A stretch of DNA of 6,989 bases from Syntrophales bacterium (GCA_028712015.1 JAQTRB010000079.1:1-6989), one strand, 5' to 3'. Counted from the stretch's first letter, positions 1-6,982 are shown. Made by a program: numbers and translations. Notes: generated by a model not told the origin, from the letters alone.

Positions 1-40
1 TTAGTTTGGCCCGGAGTTTTCGTCCGCTGATGTTTTCCAT
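1..40 (-). CDS. Start of a possible further operon gene, cut by the window edge
   Basis: An ATG at 40-38 opens a frame of 13 codons (MENISGRKLRAKL) that runs off the left edge without a stop. An in-frame TAA lies four codons upstream, so this ATG is the only plausible start in that frame. It begins 33 bases after the trmFO stop, on the same strand, which fits continuation of the operon. No clear Shine-Dalgarno sequence precedes it, so the start is weakly supported. Too little protein is present to assign a family. In Bacillus the gene after trmFO is the tyrosine recombinase xerC/codV, but nothing in these 13 residues shows that. The basic start could equally precede a membrane segment. Confidence 0.35.
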   Translation of the reverse strand, partial: MENISGRKLRAKL

Positions 41-73
41 GATGCTTTAAACCGAGACCAGGATGCTTTTCCG

Positions 74-1393
74 TCACTCCGAGAGTTGTCGTTGCCAGGA
101 GATGAGGGCCTTCAGGGCGCGGCTGGCATAACAGGCCCCGCGGTCCTTTTTTTTGGTCCGTCCGTCGAGCGGCGGAAAAAGGCCGAAGGTCACGTTCATC
201 GGCTGGAATATCTTCGCATCGGCATTGGCGATGTGGCCAACCAGCGCGCCGAAAGCGGTTTCGGGAGGGGGTTCGATCAATTCCCGGCCGGCGAGGAAAC
301 GGTCAGCATGAATCGCCGCCAGAAGCCCCATGGCCGTGGACTCCACATATCCTTCCACGCCGCTGATCTGCCCGGCAAAAAAAAGGCGCCTTTCAGAGCG
401 GAGCTGGAGGGTGCTTGTCAGCAATGCCGGGGCATTGAGAAAGGTATTTCGGTGAATGCTTCCATAGCGCGCAAACTCCGCATGTTCCAGGCCGGGAATC
501 ATCCGGAATATCCGGCGTTGCTCGGGCCAGGTCATCTTGGTCTGAAAGCCGACAATGTTGTACAGAATTCCTTCTCGGTCTTCCCTGCGGAGCTGGACAA
601 CAGCGTGGGGCCGAACACCGGTTTGCGGATCGATCAGGCCGACCGGCTTCATTGGTCCGTGGGCAAGGGTCTCAATGCCGCGTCGAGCGATGACTTCAAT
701 CGGGAGACACCCTTCAAAGCATTTGATCTTCTCAAAGGAATGAAGGGGGATCTCCGCCGCCAGGATAAGCTCTTGCCAGAACTGCTCATAGGTTTTGCGA
801 TCCATCGGGCAGTTCAGATAGTCCGCCTTGCCATGGCCATAGCGGGTGGCCGGGAAGACGCGGTTTGAATCGATCGATTCCCCCTCGATTATCGGGGAAA
901 TCGCATCATAGAAGTAGAGATATTCGCTGCCGGTCTTGTCGGCAATCGCCAGGGCGAGAGCGTCGCTGGTCAGGGGACCGGATGCGATGATTGTAACGTT
1001 ATCGACAGGTATTTCCTTCGCCTCTGCGCGTACCATCTCGAGCCCCGGTTCCTGGAGAAGCATTTTTTCGACGAAAAGAGAGAAGGCCCGCCGGTCGACC
1101 GCGAGCGCCTGTCCGGCGGGGACGGACGTAGCATCGGCTGCCGCCATGATCAGAGAATCCATCCGCCGCATTTCCTCCTTGAGGAGGCCGACGGCGTTTT
1201 CCGGAGAGGCCGATCGAAAAGAGTTGCTGCAGACGAGTTCCGCAAGAAGAGGCGATTTATGCGCCGGCGAAAAACGGTCGGGCTTCATCTCTTGGAGCCT
1301 CACCGGACGTCCTCGACGAAGGAGCTGCCAAGCCGCCTCACAACCGGCAAGCCCGCCGCCGATTATGGTGACAGGGGAGTTATGATCAGACAT
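74..1393 (-). CDS. trmFO: Methylenetetrahydrofolate--tRNA-(uracil-5-)-methyltransferase TrmFO
   Basis: A 439-residue flavoprotein of the family's usual length. TrmFO makes 5-methyluridine at position 54 of the tRNA T loop in the cytoplasm, using methylenetetrahydrofolate as carbon donor and reduced FAD, unlike the SAM-dependent TrmA. The N-terminal FAD-binding glycine motif is IIGGGLAGCEAAW (residues 10-22). The VCSNSFRS block carries C55, and FEGCLPIEV carries C229; these match the two functional cysteines known from Bacillus TrmFO (C53, C226). The C-terminal half has the GidA-like FAGQISGVEGYVES (338-352) and MNVTFGLFPPL (399-409). The frame is open further upstream into topA, but ATG 1393 is chosen because it has an AGGA eight bases upstream and the conserved protein begins a few residues later. 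It starts 20 bases after topA ends, so the two are very probably cotranscribed. The assignment is firm. Confidence 0.96.
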   Translation of the reverse strand: MSDHNSPVTIIGGGLAGCEAAWQLLRRGRPVRLQEMKPDRFSPAHKSPLLAELVCSNSFRSASPENAVGLLKEEMRRMDSLIMAAADATSVPAGQALAVDRRAFSLFVEKMLLQEPGLEMVRAEAKEIPVDNVTIIASGPLTSDALALAIADKTGSEYLYFYDAISPIIEGESIDSNRVFPATRYGHGKADYLNCPMDRKTYEQFWQELILAAEIPLHSFEKIKCFEGCLPIEVIARRGIETLAHGPMKPVGLIDPQTGVRPHAVVQLRREDREGILYNIVGFQTKMTWPEQRRIFRMIPGLEHAEFARYGSIHRNTFLNAPALLTSTLQLRSERRLFFAGQISGVEGYVESTAMGLLAAIHADRFLAGRELIEPPPETAFGALVGHIANADAKIFQPMNVTFGLFPPLDGRTKKKDRGACYASRALKALISWQRQLSE

Positions 1394-1401
1394 CCGGGTA
1401 T

Positions 1402-1405
1402 TCCT
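1402..1405 (-). promoter_or_regulatory. Ribosome binding site of trmFO
   Basis: AGGA on the minus strand lies in the short topA-trmFO gap, eight bases before ATG 1393. It decides the trmFO start. Starting further upstream would add up to 54 residues that overlap the end of topA and match nothing in the TrmFO family. Confidence 0.7.
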
Positions 1406-1413
1406 GACGCGGC

Positions 1414-3768
1414 TCAGACCGATTTTGACGTCGAATCTTCGGATGGTTTTTTCGACGGCGCTTTGTTTTTCATGATGTTCCTGCATTCGGGGTAACCGCT
1501 GCATCCGAGAAATGTTCCGTATCGCCCCTGTTTGACGGCCATCGGTTTTCCGCATTTGTCGCAGAGAACATCGGTGAGCTCGACGGGCGCGGCCGCATGG
1601 TTCGCAGCGGCAACCTTGGACGTACGGACGATGTTTTTACACTCCGGGTATCCTGTGCAGCCGAGGAACGTTCCAAACCGACCCCGTTTGACAGCCATTG
1701 GTTTCCCGCATTTCTCGCAGGCCGAATTCCCCACCGGATCCGCGACCGCGGGATTGAGCGGCGCTCCATCTCTGTCGACATTGATCGTATGTTTGCATTC
1801 GGGATATCCCGTGCAGCCGAGAAATTGTCCGAAGCGTCCTTTTCGCATGGACATCGGTTTACCGCACAAAGGGCAGGAGACGTTCGTTGTCTGCTTTTCC
1901 TCCGGTTGAATTTCGCCATTCTCCCCACGCGTGAAATTCATTGTATTTTTGCAATCGGGGTAATTCGTGCAGGCCAGAAACCGCCCATTCTTCCCCCACT
2001 TGATGACCATCGGCTTGCCGCACTTTTCGCAGATAAGATCCGTCGGTATTTCCTCTTTTTTTACATTGCGCATGGTCGATTTCGCTTTTTTGAGTTCCTC
2101 CGTGAATGCACGGTAAAAATGGTTCAGAGTGTCGAGACGTTTGATCTTGCCCTCTTCGATCCGGTCAAGATCGGTCTCCAAGGATGCGGTAAAAGCCACA
2201 TCGAGGATACGGGGGAAATTCTTGACCAATAGGTCCGTCACCAAAAGACCGAGGTCCGTGGGGAAAAACTTTCCCTTTTCCAGGCGTACGTATTCACGAT
2301 CCTGGATCGTGCTGATGATGGCGGCGTATGTGCTGGGACGACCGATACCGTTTTCCTCCAACTCGCGAACAAGAGAGGCCTCGGAGAAGCGCGGCGGCGG
2401 TAGCGTGAACTTCTGTTCCGGTTTCAGGGAAAGGAGTTTTAGAACTTCCCCTTCCCGTACGGCGGGAAGCAGTTTCCCGAAACCGTTTTCCTCGCCGTTT
2501 TCTTCTTTACCCTCCGTATACAGGATGGTGAATCCCGGAAATCTCATGACAGAACCCTGCGCACGGAATAGACAGTTTGCAGCCGCAATGTCCACCGTGG
2601 TCTGATCCAGAATAGCCGGGCTCATCTGAGAGGCAAGAAATCGATTCCAGATGAGCTGGTACAGGCGGAACTGATCGGGGGTGAGGTATTTTTTAATTTC
2701 CTGCGGCAACCGGGCAACGGATGTGGGGCGGATAGCCTCGTGGGCGTCCTGCGCCGTTCCGGAGACCTTGAAAACACGGGCTTTCGGAGGCAGATAGGCG
2801 GCATCATAATGGGTATGGATGTACTCTCGCGCATCCTTGAGAGCCTCGGCGGCAATGCGGACGGAGTCGGTTCTCATGTAGGTAATCAGTCCGACAGCAC
2901 CCTCCGCGCCGATTTCGATTCCCTCGTAAAGTTTCTGCGCGTTCATCATGGTTTTTTTTGCCGAAAAATGGAGCCAGCGGGATGCCTCCTGCTGCAATTT
3001 GCTCGTCGTGAAAGGAGCCGGCGACTGTCGTTTGACCTCCTTCCTCTCGACGGAGGAAACGACAAAGGGCGCCGACGTAATCAAATTGACGATCCCGGTG
3101 GAGGCGGTTTCGTCACCAACCTTCGCCTTTTTCCCGTCGATCTTGAACAGTTTGGCCTCGAACGCCGGCGGATTCTCGCCTTCCAGCAAGGCGGTGATAT
3201 TCCAGTACTCGACCGGAACAAATTTCCCGATCTCCGCCTCCCGGTCGCAAATGATCCGGACGGCCACGGACTGAACCCGGCCTGCGCTCAATCCGCGCTT
3301 TACCTTGTCCCAGAGCAGGGGACTGATCTGGTATCCGACAAGGCGATCGAGAATTCGGCGTGTTTGTTGGGCTTCGTAGCGATTGAAGTCCAAATCTTTC
3401 GGATGGTCGATCGCTTCGAGAATGGTTTCCCGAGTCAGATCATTGAAAAGAATGCGCCGGACCGTTTTGTTCTTTCCGATCTCTTCAGCGATGTGCCAGG
3501 CAATGGCCTCTCCCTCGCGATCCGGGTCCGGGGCCAGTAGAATCTGCTGCGCGCGGGACGCCGCCTTCTTAAGTTCAACGATGATCTTCTTCTTGGTTTC
3601 GATGACAACATAGGTGGGTTCGAAACCCTTTTCAGGATCGATGCCGAGCTTGTTTTTCGGGAGGTCCTTCACATGGCCGACGGAAGCGCGAACCTCAAAA
3701 TCCTTCCCAAGGTATTTGGCGATGGTCCTGACTTTAGCGGGCGATTCGACAATAATCAATGAATTCAA
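1414..3768 (-). CDS. topA: DNA topoisomerase I (type IA, omega protein)
   Basis: A 784-residue type IA topoisomerase that relaxes negative supercoils by transient cleavage of one DNA strand, acting on the nucleoid. The N-terminal Toprim domain has IIVESPAKVRTIAKYLG with E8 and APDPDREGEAIAWHI with the acidic triad D81, D83, E85. The core contains RGLSAGRVQSVAV (158-170) and GLITYMRTDS (293-302), where Y297 is the catalytic tyrosine. The conserved HEAIRPT (343-349) and GIGRPSTYA (474-482) follow. The C-terminal part (580-762) carries four complete four-cysteine zinc modules for single-strand DNA binding, then a basic Ser/Lys-rich tail. The start codon is TTG, chosen because AAGGAG lies eight bases upstream and because the Toprim strand begins immediately after it. 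The gene overlaps the dprA stop by three bases in TTGA, suggesting coupled translation. Nothing essential is missing. Confidence 0.98.
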   Translation of the reverse strand: MNSLIIVESPAKVRTIAKYLGKDFEVRASVGHVKDLPKNKLGIDPEKGFEPTYVVIETKKKIIVELKKAASRAQQILLAPDPDREGEAIAWHIAEEIGKNKTVRRILFNDLTRETILEAIDHPKDLDFNRYEAQQTRRILDRLVGYQISPLLWDKVKRGLSAGRVQSVAVRIICDREAEIGKFVPVEYWNITALLEGENPPAFEAKLFKIDGKKAKVGDETASTGIVNLITSAPFVVSSVERKEVKRQSPAPFTTSKLQQEASRWLHFSAKKTMMNAQKLYEGIEIGAEGAVGLITYMRTDSVRIAAEALKDAREYIHTHYDAAYLPPKARVFKVSGTAQDAHEAIRPTSVARLPQEIKKYLTPDQFRLYQLIWNRFLASQMSPAILDQTTVDIAAANCLFRAQGSVMRFPGFTILYTEGKEENGEENGFGKLLPAVREGEVLKLLSLKPEQKFTLPPPRFSEASLVRELEENGIGRPSTYAAIISTIQDREYVRLEKGKFFPTDLGLLVTDLLVKNFPRILDVAFTASLETDLDRIEEGKIKRLDTLNHFYRAFTEELKKAKSTMRNVKKEEIPTDLICEKCGKPMVIKWGKNGRFLACTNYPDCKNTMNFTRGENGEIQPEEKQTTNVSCPLCGKPMSMRKGRFGQFLGCTGYPECKHTINVDRDGAPLNPAVADPVGNSACEKCGKPMAVKRGRFGTFLGCTGYPECKNIVRTSKVAAANHAAAPVELTDVLCDKCGKPMAVKQGRYGTFLGCSGYPECRNIMKNKAPSKKPSEDSTSKSV
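1483..2031 (-). repeat. Four tandem topoisomerase zinc-ribbon modules in topA
   Basis: Inside topA, four modules of 27 residues each have the pattern CxxC, 16 residues, C, five residues, C. The cysteines are C580/583/600/606, C632/635/652/658, C684/687/704/710 and C736/739/756/762. The first cysteines are exactly 52 codons (156 bases) apart each time, although the linkers differ in sequence. Modules 3 and 4 are the most alike, differing at about 18 of 81 bases by eye. Module 1 is the most divergent, with WGKNGRFLACTNYPDC in place of the usual RGRFGxFLGCTGYPEC. All 16 cysteines are intact, so all four modules should bind zinc. Confidence 0.9.
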
Positions 3769-4988
3769 TTGTGTGACTCCTTGAGTATAAAGTGTTTTCC
3801 GGGCATTTGTCGGATCAGACCGCGGAGTTCTAAAACAAGCAGCCCATTCAGAACCTCCTGAGCATTGAGACCGGAGGCGGCAATCAATGTATCGATATTG
3901 ACGGGCTCTGATGTGATCAGGCTCAATAACGATTGTTCCTGAATTCCGAGACCGGCAACTTCTACCCGGTCGGACGCCGGTGGTTCTTCAGGATCGGATG
4001 CAGTCGCCATTAGAACGGACGTAGACGATGCCGAAGGTTCGTTCGCTCTGCGCGACGTTATGCCCGCCTGCGGAAGGACCTCGTCCAGGATATCTTCAAT
4101 ACTCTCGACCAGTCGAGCACCCTGTTTGATCAGGCGATGGGTTCCCCGCGATCCGGCGGCGCCGATTTCTCCCGGGACCGCAAAGACGGAACGACCTTGT
4201 TCGGCGGCAATCCTTGCTGTAATCAGGGAACCGCTTTTTTCTCCTGCCTCAACAACGACGACACCGAGAGAGATACCGCTGATGATCCGGTTGCGTGATG
4301 GAAAATTGGTGGCATTGGGCGGCGTGCCGAAGGAATATTCAGTCACCAGTGCGCCATGCTGAGCGACGGCATTCGCCAAATCCTCGTTCTCCGGCGGATA
4401 GATCACGTCGAGACCGCAACCCAGAATCGCTAGCGTCCTTCCTTTTCCTGCCAGTGCACCCCTGTGCGCAGCGGCATCGATACCCCGAGCGAGACCGCTG
4501 ACAACCGTCATCCCCTGAAGTGCGAGTTCGCGACAGATTTTCTCCGTGGTGTACCGACCGTATGTCGAAGCGAGGCGAGAGCCAACGACAGCGAGGCATA
4601 TCTCCTCGGGATGGAGAGATCCCTTTACATAGAGAAGGGGAGGGTAATCGTATATGTTCAGCAGATTCCGGGGATAGGCAGGATCTTCACAGGTGATGAT
4701 ATCGATACCGAGCTTGATCGCCCGCTCTATTTCCCGCTCGGCCATTCTCCAGTTGGAAAAGGATCGGATGTTTTCCGCCGTTTTCGGACCGATTCCCGGT
4801 ACGATCTGCAGCGTCTTTCGAGGTACGGAAAATACATTTTTGGGTGAAGAGAAGGCTTGAATCAAGGTGCGGAAACCGATGCAGCCCACATCATCCACGG
4901 CTCGGAGTGCGATCCAATATTTTAACGACTCCTGATCCATTGTTTGCATCGATCCCATTTTTGTCGCTTGCATCCCAAACGAATCCAT
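3765..4988 (-). CDS. dprA: DNA-processing protein DprA (Smf)
   Basis: Up to 407 residues. DprA binds incoming single-stranded DNA and loads RecA on it during natural transformation; it is also kept in many bacteria not known to be competent. Residues 20-95 form the N-terminal helical region with a helix-hairpin-helix-like segment, VPGIGPKTAENI (63-74). The Rossmann-like DprA core (about 95-300) contains LAVVGSRLAS (132-141), VVSGLARGIDAAAHRGAL (162-179), ILGCGLDVIYPPEN (188-201), NFPSRNRIISG (228-238) and GSLITARIAAEQGRSVFAVPG (253-273). A Ser/Ala/Pro-rich linker (about 310-340) leads to a C-terminal winged-helix segment (about 344-403, ending LRGLIRQMPGKHFIL). The start is uncertain: ATGs occur at codons 1, 6, 11, 14 and 17, none with a strong ribosome site. 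Homology becomes credible only from codon 17 (position 4940), so the true protein may be about 391 residues. It is the first gene of the dprA-topA-trmFO operon. Confidence 0.95.
   Translation of the reverse strand: MDSFGMQATKMGSMQTMDQESLKYWIALRAVDDVGCIGFRTLIQAFSSPKNVFSVPRKTLQIVPGIGPKTAENIRSFSNWRMAEREIERAIKLGIDIITCEDPAYPRNLLNIYDYPPLLYVKGSLHPEEICLAVVGSRLASTYGRYTTEKICRELALQGMTVVSGLARGIDAAAHRGALAGKGRTLAILGCGLDVIYPPENEDLANAVAQHGALVTEYSFGTPPNATNFPSRNRIISGISLGVVVVEAGEKSGSLITARIAAEQGRSVFAVPGEIGAAGSRGTHRLIKQGARLVESIEDILDEVLPQAGITSRRANEPSASSTSVLMATASDPEEPPASDRVEVAGLGIQEQSLLSLITSEPVNIDTLIAASGLNAQEVLNGLLVLELRGLIRQMPGKHFILKESHN
3777..3782 (-). promoter_or_regulatory. Ribosome binding site of topA inside the dprA 3' end
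   Basis: AAGGAG on the minus strand is a near-perfect Shine-Dalgarno sequence, eight bases before the TTG at 3768. It lies inside dprA, where it encodes Lys-Glu five and four residues from the C-terminus. It fixes the TTG as the topA start, because the next in-frame TTG, three codons on, would be about 17 bases away. Confidence 0.85.
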
Positions 4989-5011
4989 TAAATGTCTGAT
5001 AAAAACGTGTA

Positions 5012-5041
5012 AATATATACCGGTTATCCGAAAGGTGTCAA
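5012..5041 (-). promoter_or_regulatory. Predicted sigma-70-type promoter of the dprA-topA-trmFO operon
   Basis: On the minus strand a perfect -35 hexamer TTGACA (5041-5036) is followed by overlapping -10 candidates: TATATA (5019-5014, 16-base spacer) and TATATT (5017-5012, 18-base spacer). Transcription would start near 5005. That leaves about 17 bases before the first dprA ATG, or about 65 before the codon-17 ATG. No comparable promoter is evident at the short dprA-topA and topA-trmFO junctions. No operator or riboswitch is apparent. The call is from consensus matching only. Confidence 0.65.
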
Positions 5042-5112
5042 GTCTTTTGATGTCTAAAAATGATTGCGTTTTGAGGCATTATGGTCTAACGATCTCATGT
5101 CTATATTTTATT

Positions 5113-5117
5113 GGGAG
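5113..5117 (+). promoter_or_regulatory. Ribosome binding site of the exported protein gene
   Basis: GGGAG lies five bases before the ATG at 5123. It overlaps an upstream in-frame TTG (5111) and so argues against that codon as the start. Translation from the ATG gives a clean signal peptide beginning MRIRF. No convincing sigma-70 promoter for this gene could be placed in 4989-5122. A TATATT at 5102-5107 has no good -35 partner and is too close to the ribosome site. Confidence 0.7.
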
Positions 5118-5122
5118 CACTC

Positions 5123-6796
5123 ATGAGGATTCGTTTTTGCACCACTTCCATCATCGTTCTGCTTGGACTTTCCTGCGTTACGGCCTTTGGTGATCACATT
5201 CAAAGAACCTCTTTGATGCCCATTGACGAGATGGAATCTTACGGTTCGGTTCTGACGGTCAGCCCTCAGGAAATCGATCTCGGTACTCTCGGTCCGGGAG
5301 AAGAATCGAAAGGAACCGTCTATCTGCAGAATTCTGGACCCGGGACAACGGAATGGTTTGCGGAAGGACCGGACGGCTGGATTCTTTCGGAGAATCAGCA
5401 TCTTTCCGGACAGACCTCAGAAACATCGGAGCCATTCAGCATCCGTCTTGCTTATCTCAAAGAGACCGGTACCTTAAAAGATCGCGGTTGCGCGCTGATC
5501 CTGCGTTTAGAGACCGGCGGGCATGAGACGGTCCTGCGTCATGAAGTTCCTCTTGGAGATCTGCGCGAAGAGATCCGTTTTCTGTATGACCGCGGCACGA
5601 TATCCGTTTTTTTCCATGTCAAACTACTCGAGCTGTCTTCCACACCCCTTTTGGATTTGGAGCCTCTTCGAATGGATTTCGGAACGACCTCCCCGGGCAA
5701 ACAAATCACAAAAAGGATTCTCTTGAAAAATCGTGGAAGGGAATCTCTGAAGTGGACGGCGGGCGTCGCCGGAGGAAGGGGCATGCCCCCGACTGCGCCT
5801 CCTTCCGCGGGAGCCTACGTTTCCTTGAAAACCGAGGTCTCCCAGACGGGTCCGTACCCTGTCGGGGGCCCGTTTCCCGAGGGAATTGAACTTTCCGGCG
5901 ATTGGTCTTCGGATGGAGGTTATCCATCGGGGCAGGGGGAACAAAACATTTTGCGTTACCGATTTACCGGGACCGGAATCGGTCTTTATTTCTGGAAGTC
6001 GCCGGACGGCGGACCTTTCAATGTGTTTCTCGATGAGACGTTTGTGAGCCGTGTTGATGGATTTTCCGAACGTCGGGAGAGAGGAGAAGCTTTGATCTTT
6101 GAAGGCCAGCCCGAGGGTTCTCGCCTTCTCACCATCATCAATGGGGCGGGAAGGTTGACCCTGGAGGGGTTACGGGTATTCGGGAAAACGGTCCGAAAAG
6201 GGCCACGCGGCTGGATCAGTATCTTTCCGGACAGCGGATTCACCACCCGCGAAACGGATTATATCAATGTGGCACTTAACACCGGTCAGTTGGCACCCGG
6301 TATTTACACGGATCACGTTTTCTTCCAGACCAACGGGGGCGCGGCCGATGTTGAAGTCTTTCTTACAGTAACCACGGAAACAACATCGAAATTTCTGGAC
6401 GTTCACCGTTATGTTGCCGGTTCTGATTACCTCTACACAACCAAGCCCCAATTCGAAGATCCCAGGCTGCAACTGAAGAGATACCGATACGATGGGATTG
6501 CTTTCCGTTTATTTGCCCCGGGTACACCCGGAACGACGGAGTTCTTTCGGTGGTTTAATCCAAGCAAGGGAGACCATTATTACGCTTATGATCCGAAAGG
6601 AGGCAAGGCTCTTCCGGGTTATCGTTTGGAGGGTGCCATCGGAAATATCGCAACATCACGTCTTTCAGGCGCAAAGGAGCTTTATCGATGGTTCAATTCG
6701 GAAAACGGTCGCCATTTCTACACGACCGACCCGGCCGGTGAAGGAATCACCAAGAAGGGTTATCGCTTCGATGGAATTGCCGGCTTTGTCCGCTGA
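5123..6796 (+). CDS. Predicted exported protein with ASH/Ig-like domains and C-terminal DUF5648-like repeats
   Basis: 557 residues, function unknown. Residues 1-23 look like a Sec signal peptide: basic MRIR, hydrophobic core about 7-20, and likely cleavage at AFG|D (23/24). C18 is not in a good lipobox (preceding residues are GLS), so a lipoprotein is unlikely. Two segments resemble ASH/HYDIN-type Ig-like domains: about 43-115 (LTVSPQEIDLGTLGPGEESKG) and about 176-215 (LLDLEPLRMDFGTTSPGKQ). After a Gly/Pro-rich linker (216-253), residues 254-355 look like a galactose-binding-type beta-sandwich (LRYRFTGTGIGLYF, FNVFLDETFVSRVDGF, then GSRLLTIIN). A third Ig-like segment (362-418) follows. Residues 425-557 hold three repeats with (Y/R)RWFNxxxGxHxY...GYRxxGIA character, like DUF5648. 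No transmembrane anchor, catalytic motif or sorting signal is seen. It is divergent from dprA and probably monocistronic. A cell-surface or extracellular binding role is inference. Confidence 0.9.
   Translation: MRIRFCTTSIIVLLGLSCVTAFGDHIQRTSLMPIDEMESYGSVLTVSPQEIDLGTLGPGEESKGTVYLQNSGPGTTEWFAEGPDGWILSENQHLSGQTSETSEPFSIRLAYLKETGTLKDRGCALILRLETGGHETVLRHEVPLGDLREEIRFLYDRGTISVFFHVKLLELSSTPLLDLEPLRMDFGTTSPGKQITKRILLKNRGRESLKWTAGVAGGRGMPPTAPPSAGAYVSLKTEVSQTGPYPVGGPFPEGIELSGDWSSDGGYPSGQGEQNILRYRFTGTGIGLYFWKSPDGGPFNVFLDETFVSRVDGFSERRERGEALIFEGQPEGSRLLTIINGAGRLTLEGLRVFGKTVRKGPRGWISIFPDSGFTTRETDYINVALNTGQLAPGIYTDHVFFQTNGGAADVEVFLTVTTETTSKFLDVHRYVAGSDYLYTTKPQFEDPRLQLKRYRYDGIAFRLFAPGTPGTTEFFRWFNPSKGDHYYAYDPKGGKALPGYRLEGAIGNIATSRLSGAKELYRWFNSENGRHFYTTDPAGEGITKKGYRFDGIAGFVR
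6407..6793 (+). repeat. Three DUF5648-like repeats at the C-terminus of the exported protein
   Basis: The encoded segments are residues 429-463 (RYVAGSDYLYTT, ending YRYDGIAFRLF), 473-509 (EFFRWFNPSKGDHYYAYD, ending GYRLEGAIGNI) and 519-557 (ELYRWFNSENGRHFYTTD, ending GYRFDGIAGFV). All three share an aromatic-rich opening, a Y-Y/T-T step and a GY(R)-x-(D/E)GIA-like close. The first is the most degenerate and lacks the RWFN block. The repeat class is recognised from this pattern. Its molecular role is not known to me, though it often sits at the ends of secreted proteins. Confidence 0.7.
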
Positions 6797-6816
6797 ATCA
6801 GAAAAAGAAAAAAAGA

Positions 6817-6887
6817 GTGCATTCGGTTCTTGACAAAAGACGGCAAAGGGTTTATAAGCCAACCTCTTTTGAAAAGACTGAATGCAC
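6817..6887. repeat. Inverted repeat flanking the tRNA promoter
   Basis: GTGCATTC at 6817-6824 is a perfect 8-base inverted match to GAATGCAC at 6880-6887. Pairing extends about four more bases if G-T wobble is allowed. The arms enclose the predicted tRNA promoter, with a loop too large for an ordinary terminator. A second small palindrome, TCTTTT-G-AAAAGA, lies at 6865-6877 near the expected transcription start. It may be a regulatory site or chance. Confidence 0.4.
6830..6858 (+). promoter_or_regulatory. Predicted strong promoter of the tRNA-Arg gene
   Basis: A perfect -35 hexamer TTGACA (6830-6835), a 17-base spacer and a -10 hexamer TATAAG (6853-6858, five of six consensus bases) form a textbook sigma-70 arrangement. 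Transcription would start near 6865, leaving a leader of about 41 bases before the mature tRNA end at 6906. RNase P would remove this leader. No terminator hairpin for the upstream gene was found in 6797-6829, only an A-rich tract. Confidence 0.75.
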
Positions 6888-6905
6888 AGTGCGTCGTGAG
6901 GATAA

Positions 6906-6982
<77 letters not shown>

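Noticed and set aside
86..868. Plus-strand open frame of 260 codons
   Set aside because: It lies entirely antisense to trmFO, whose protein is unmistakable. It shows no recognisable domain and no ribosome site was noted for it.
1394..1555. Upstream extension of the trmFO frame overlapping topA
   Set aside because: The added 54 residues share nothing with TrmFO proteins, and the ATG at 1393 has its own AGGA. The overlap with the TopA zinc-module and tail coding region is best explained as chance openness.
1470..1928. Minus-strand alternative frame of 152 codons within topA
   Set aside because: It is a shifted reading of the zinc-module repeats. The correct frame has all 16 cysteines in register and runs without interruption to the topA stop.
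2740..3540. Plus-strand open frame of 266 codons
   Set aside because: It is antisense to the conserved core of topA, and its translation has no family-like motif. Long antisense frames are common opposite genes of this composition.
5123..5194. Lipoprotein signal with C18 as the modified cysteine
   Set aside because: The residues before C18 are LGLS, placing Gly at -3 where the lipobox needs Leu or a similar residue. The AFG|D site at 23/24 fits ordinary signal peptidase I better.
6797..6829. Possible rho-independent terminator after the exported protein gene
   Set aside because: The region is A-rich on the coding strand, with no compact GC-rich hairpin followed by a T run.
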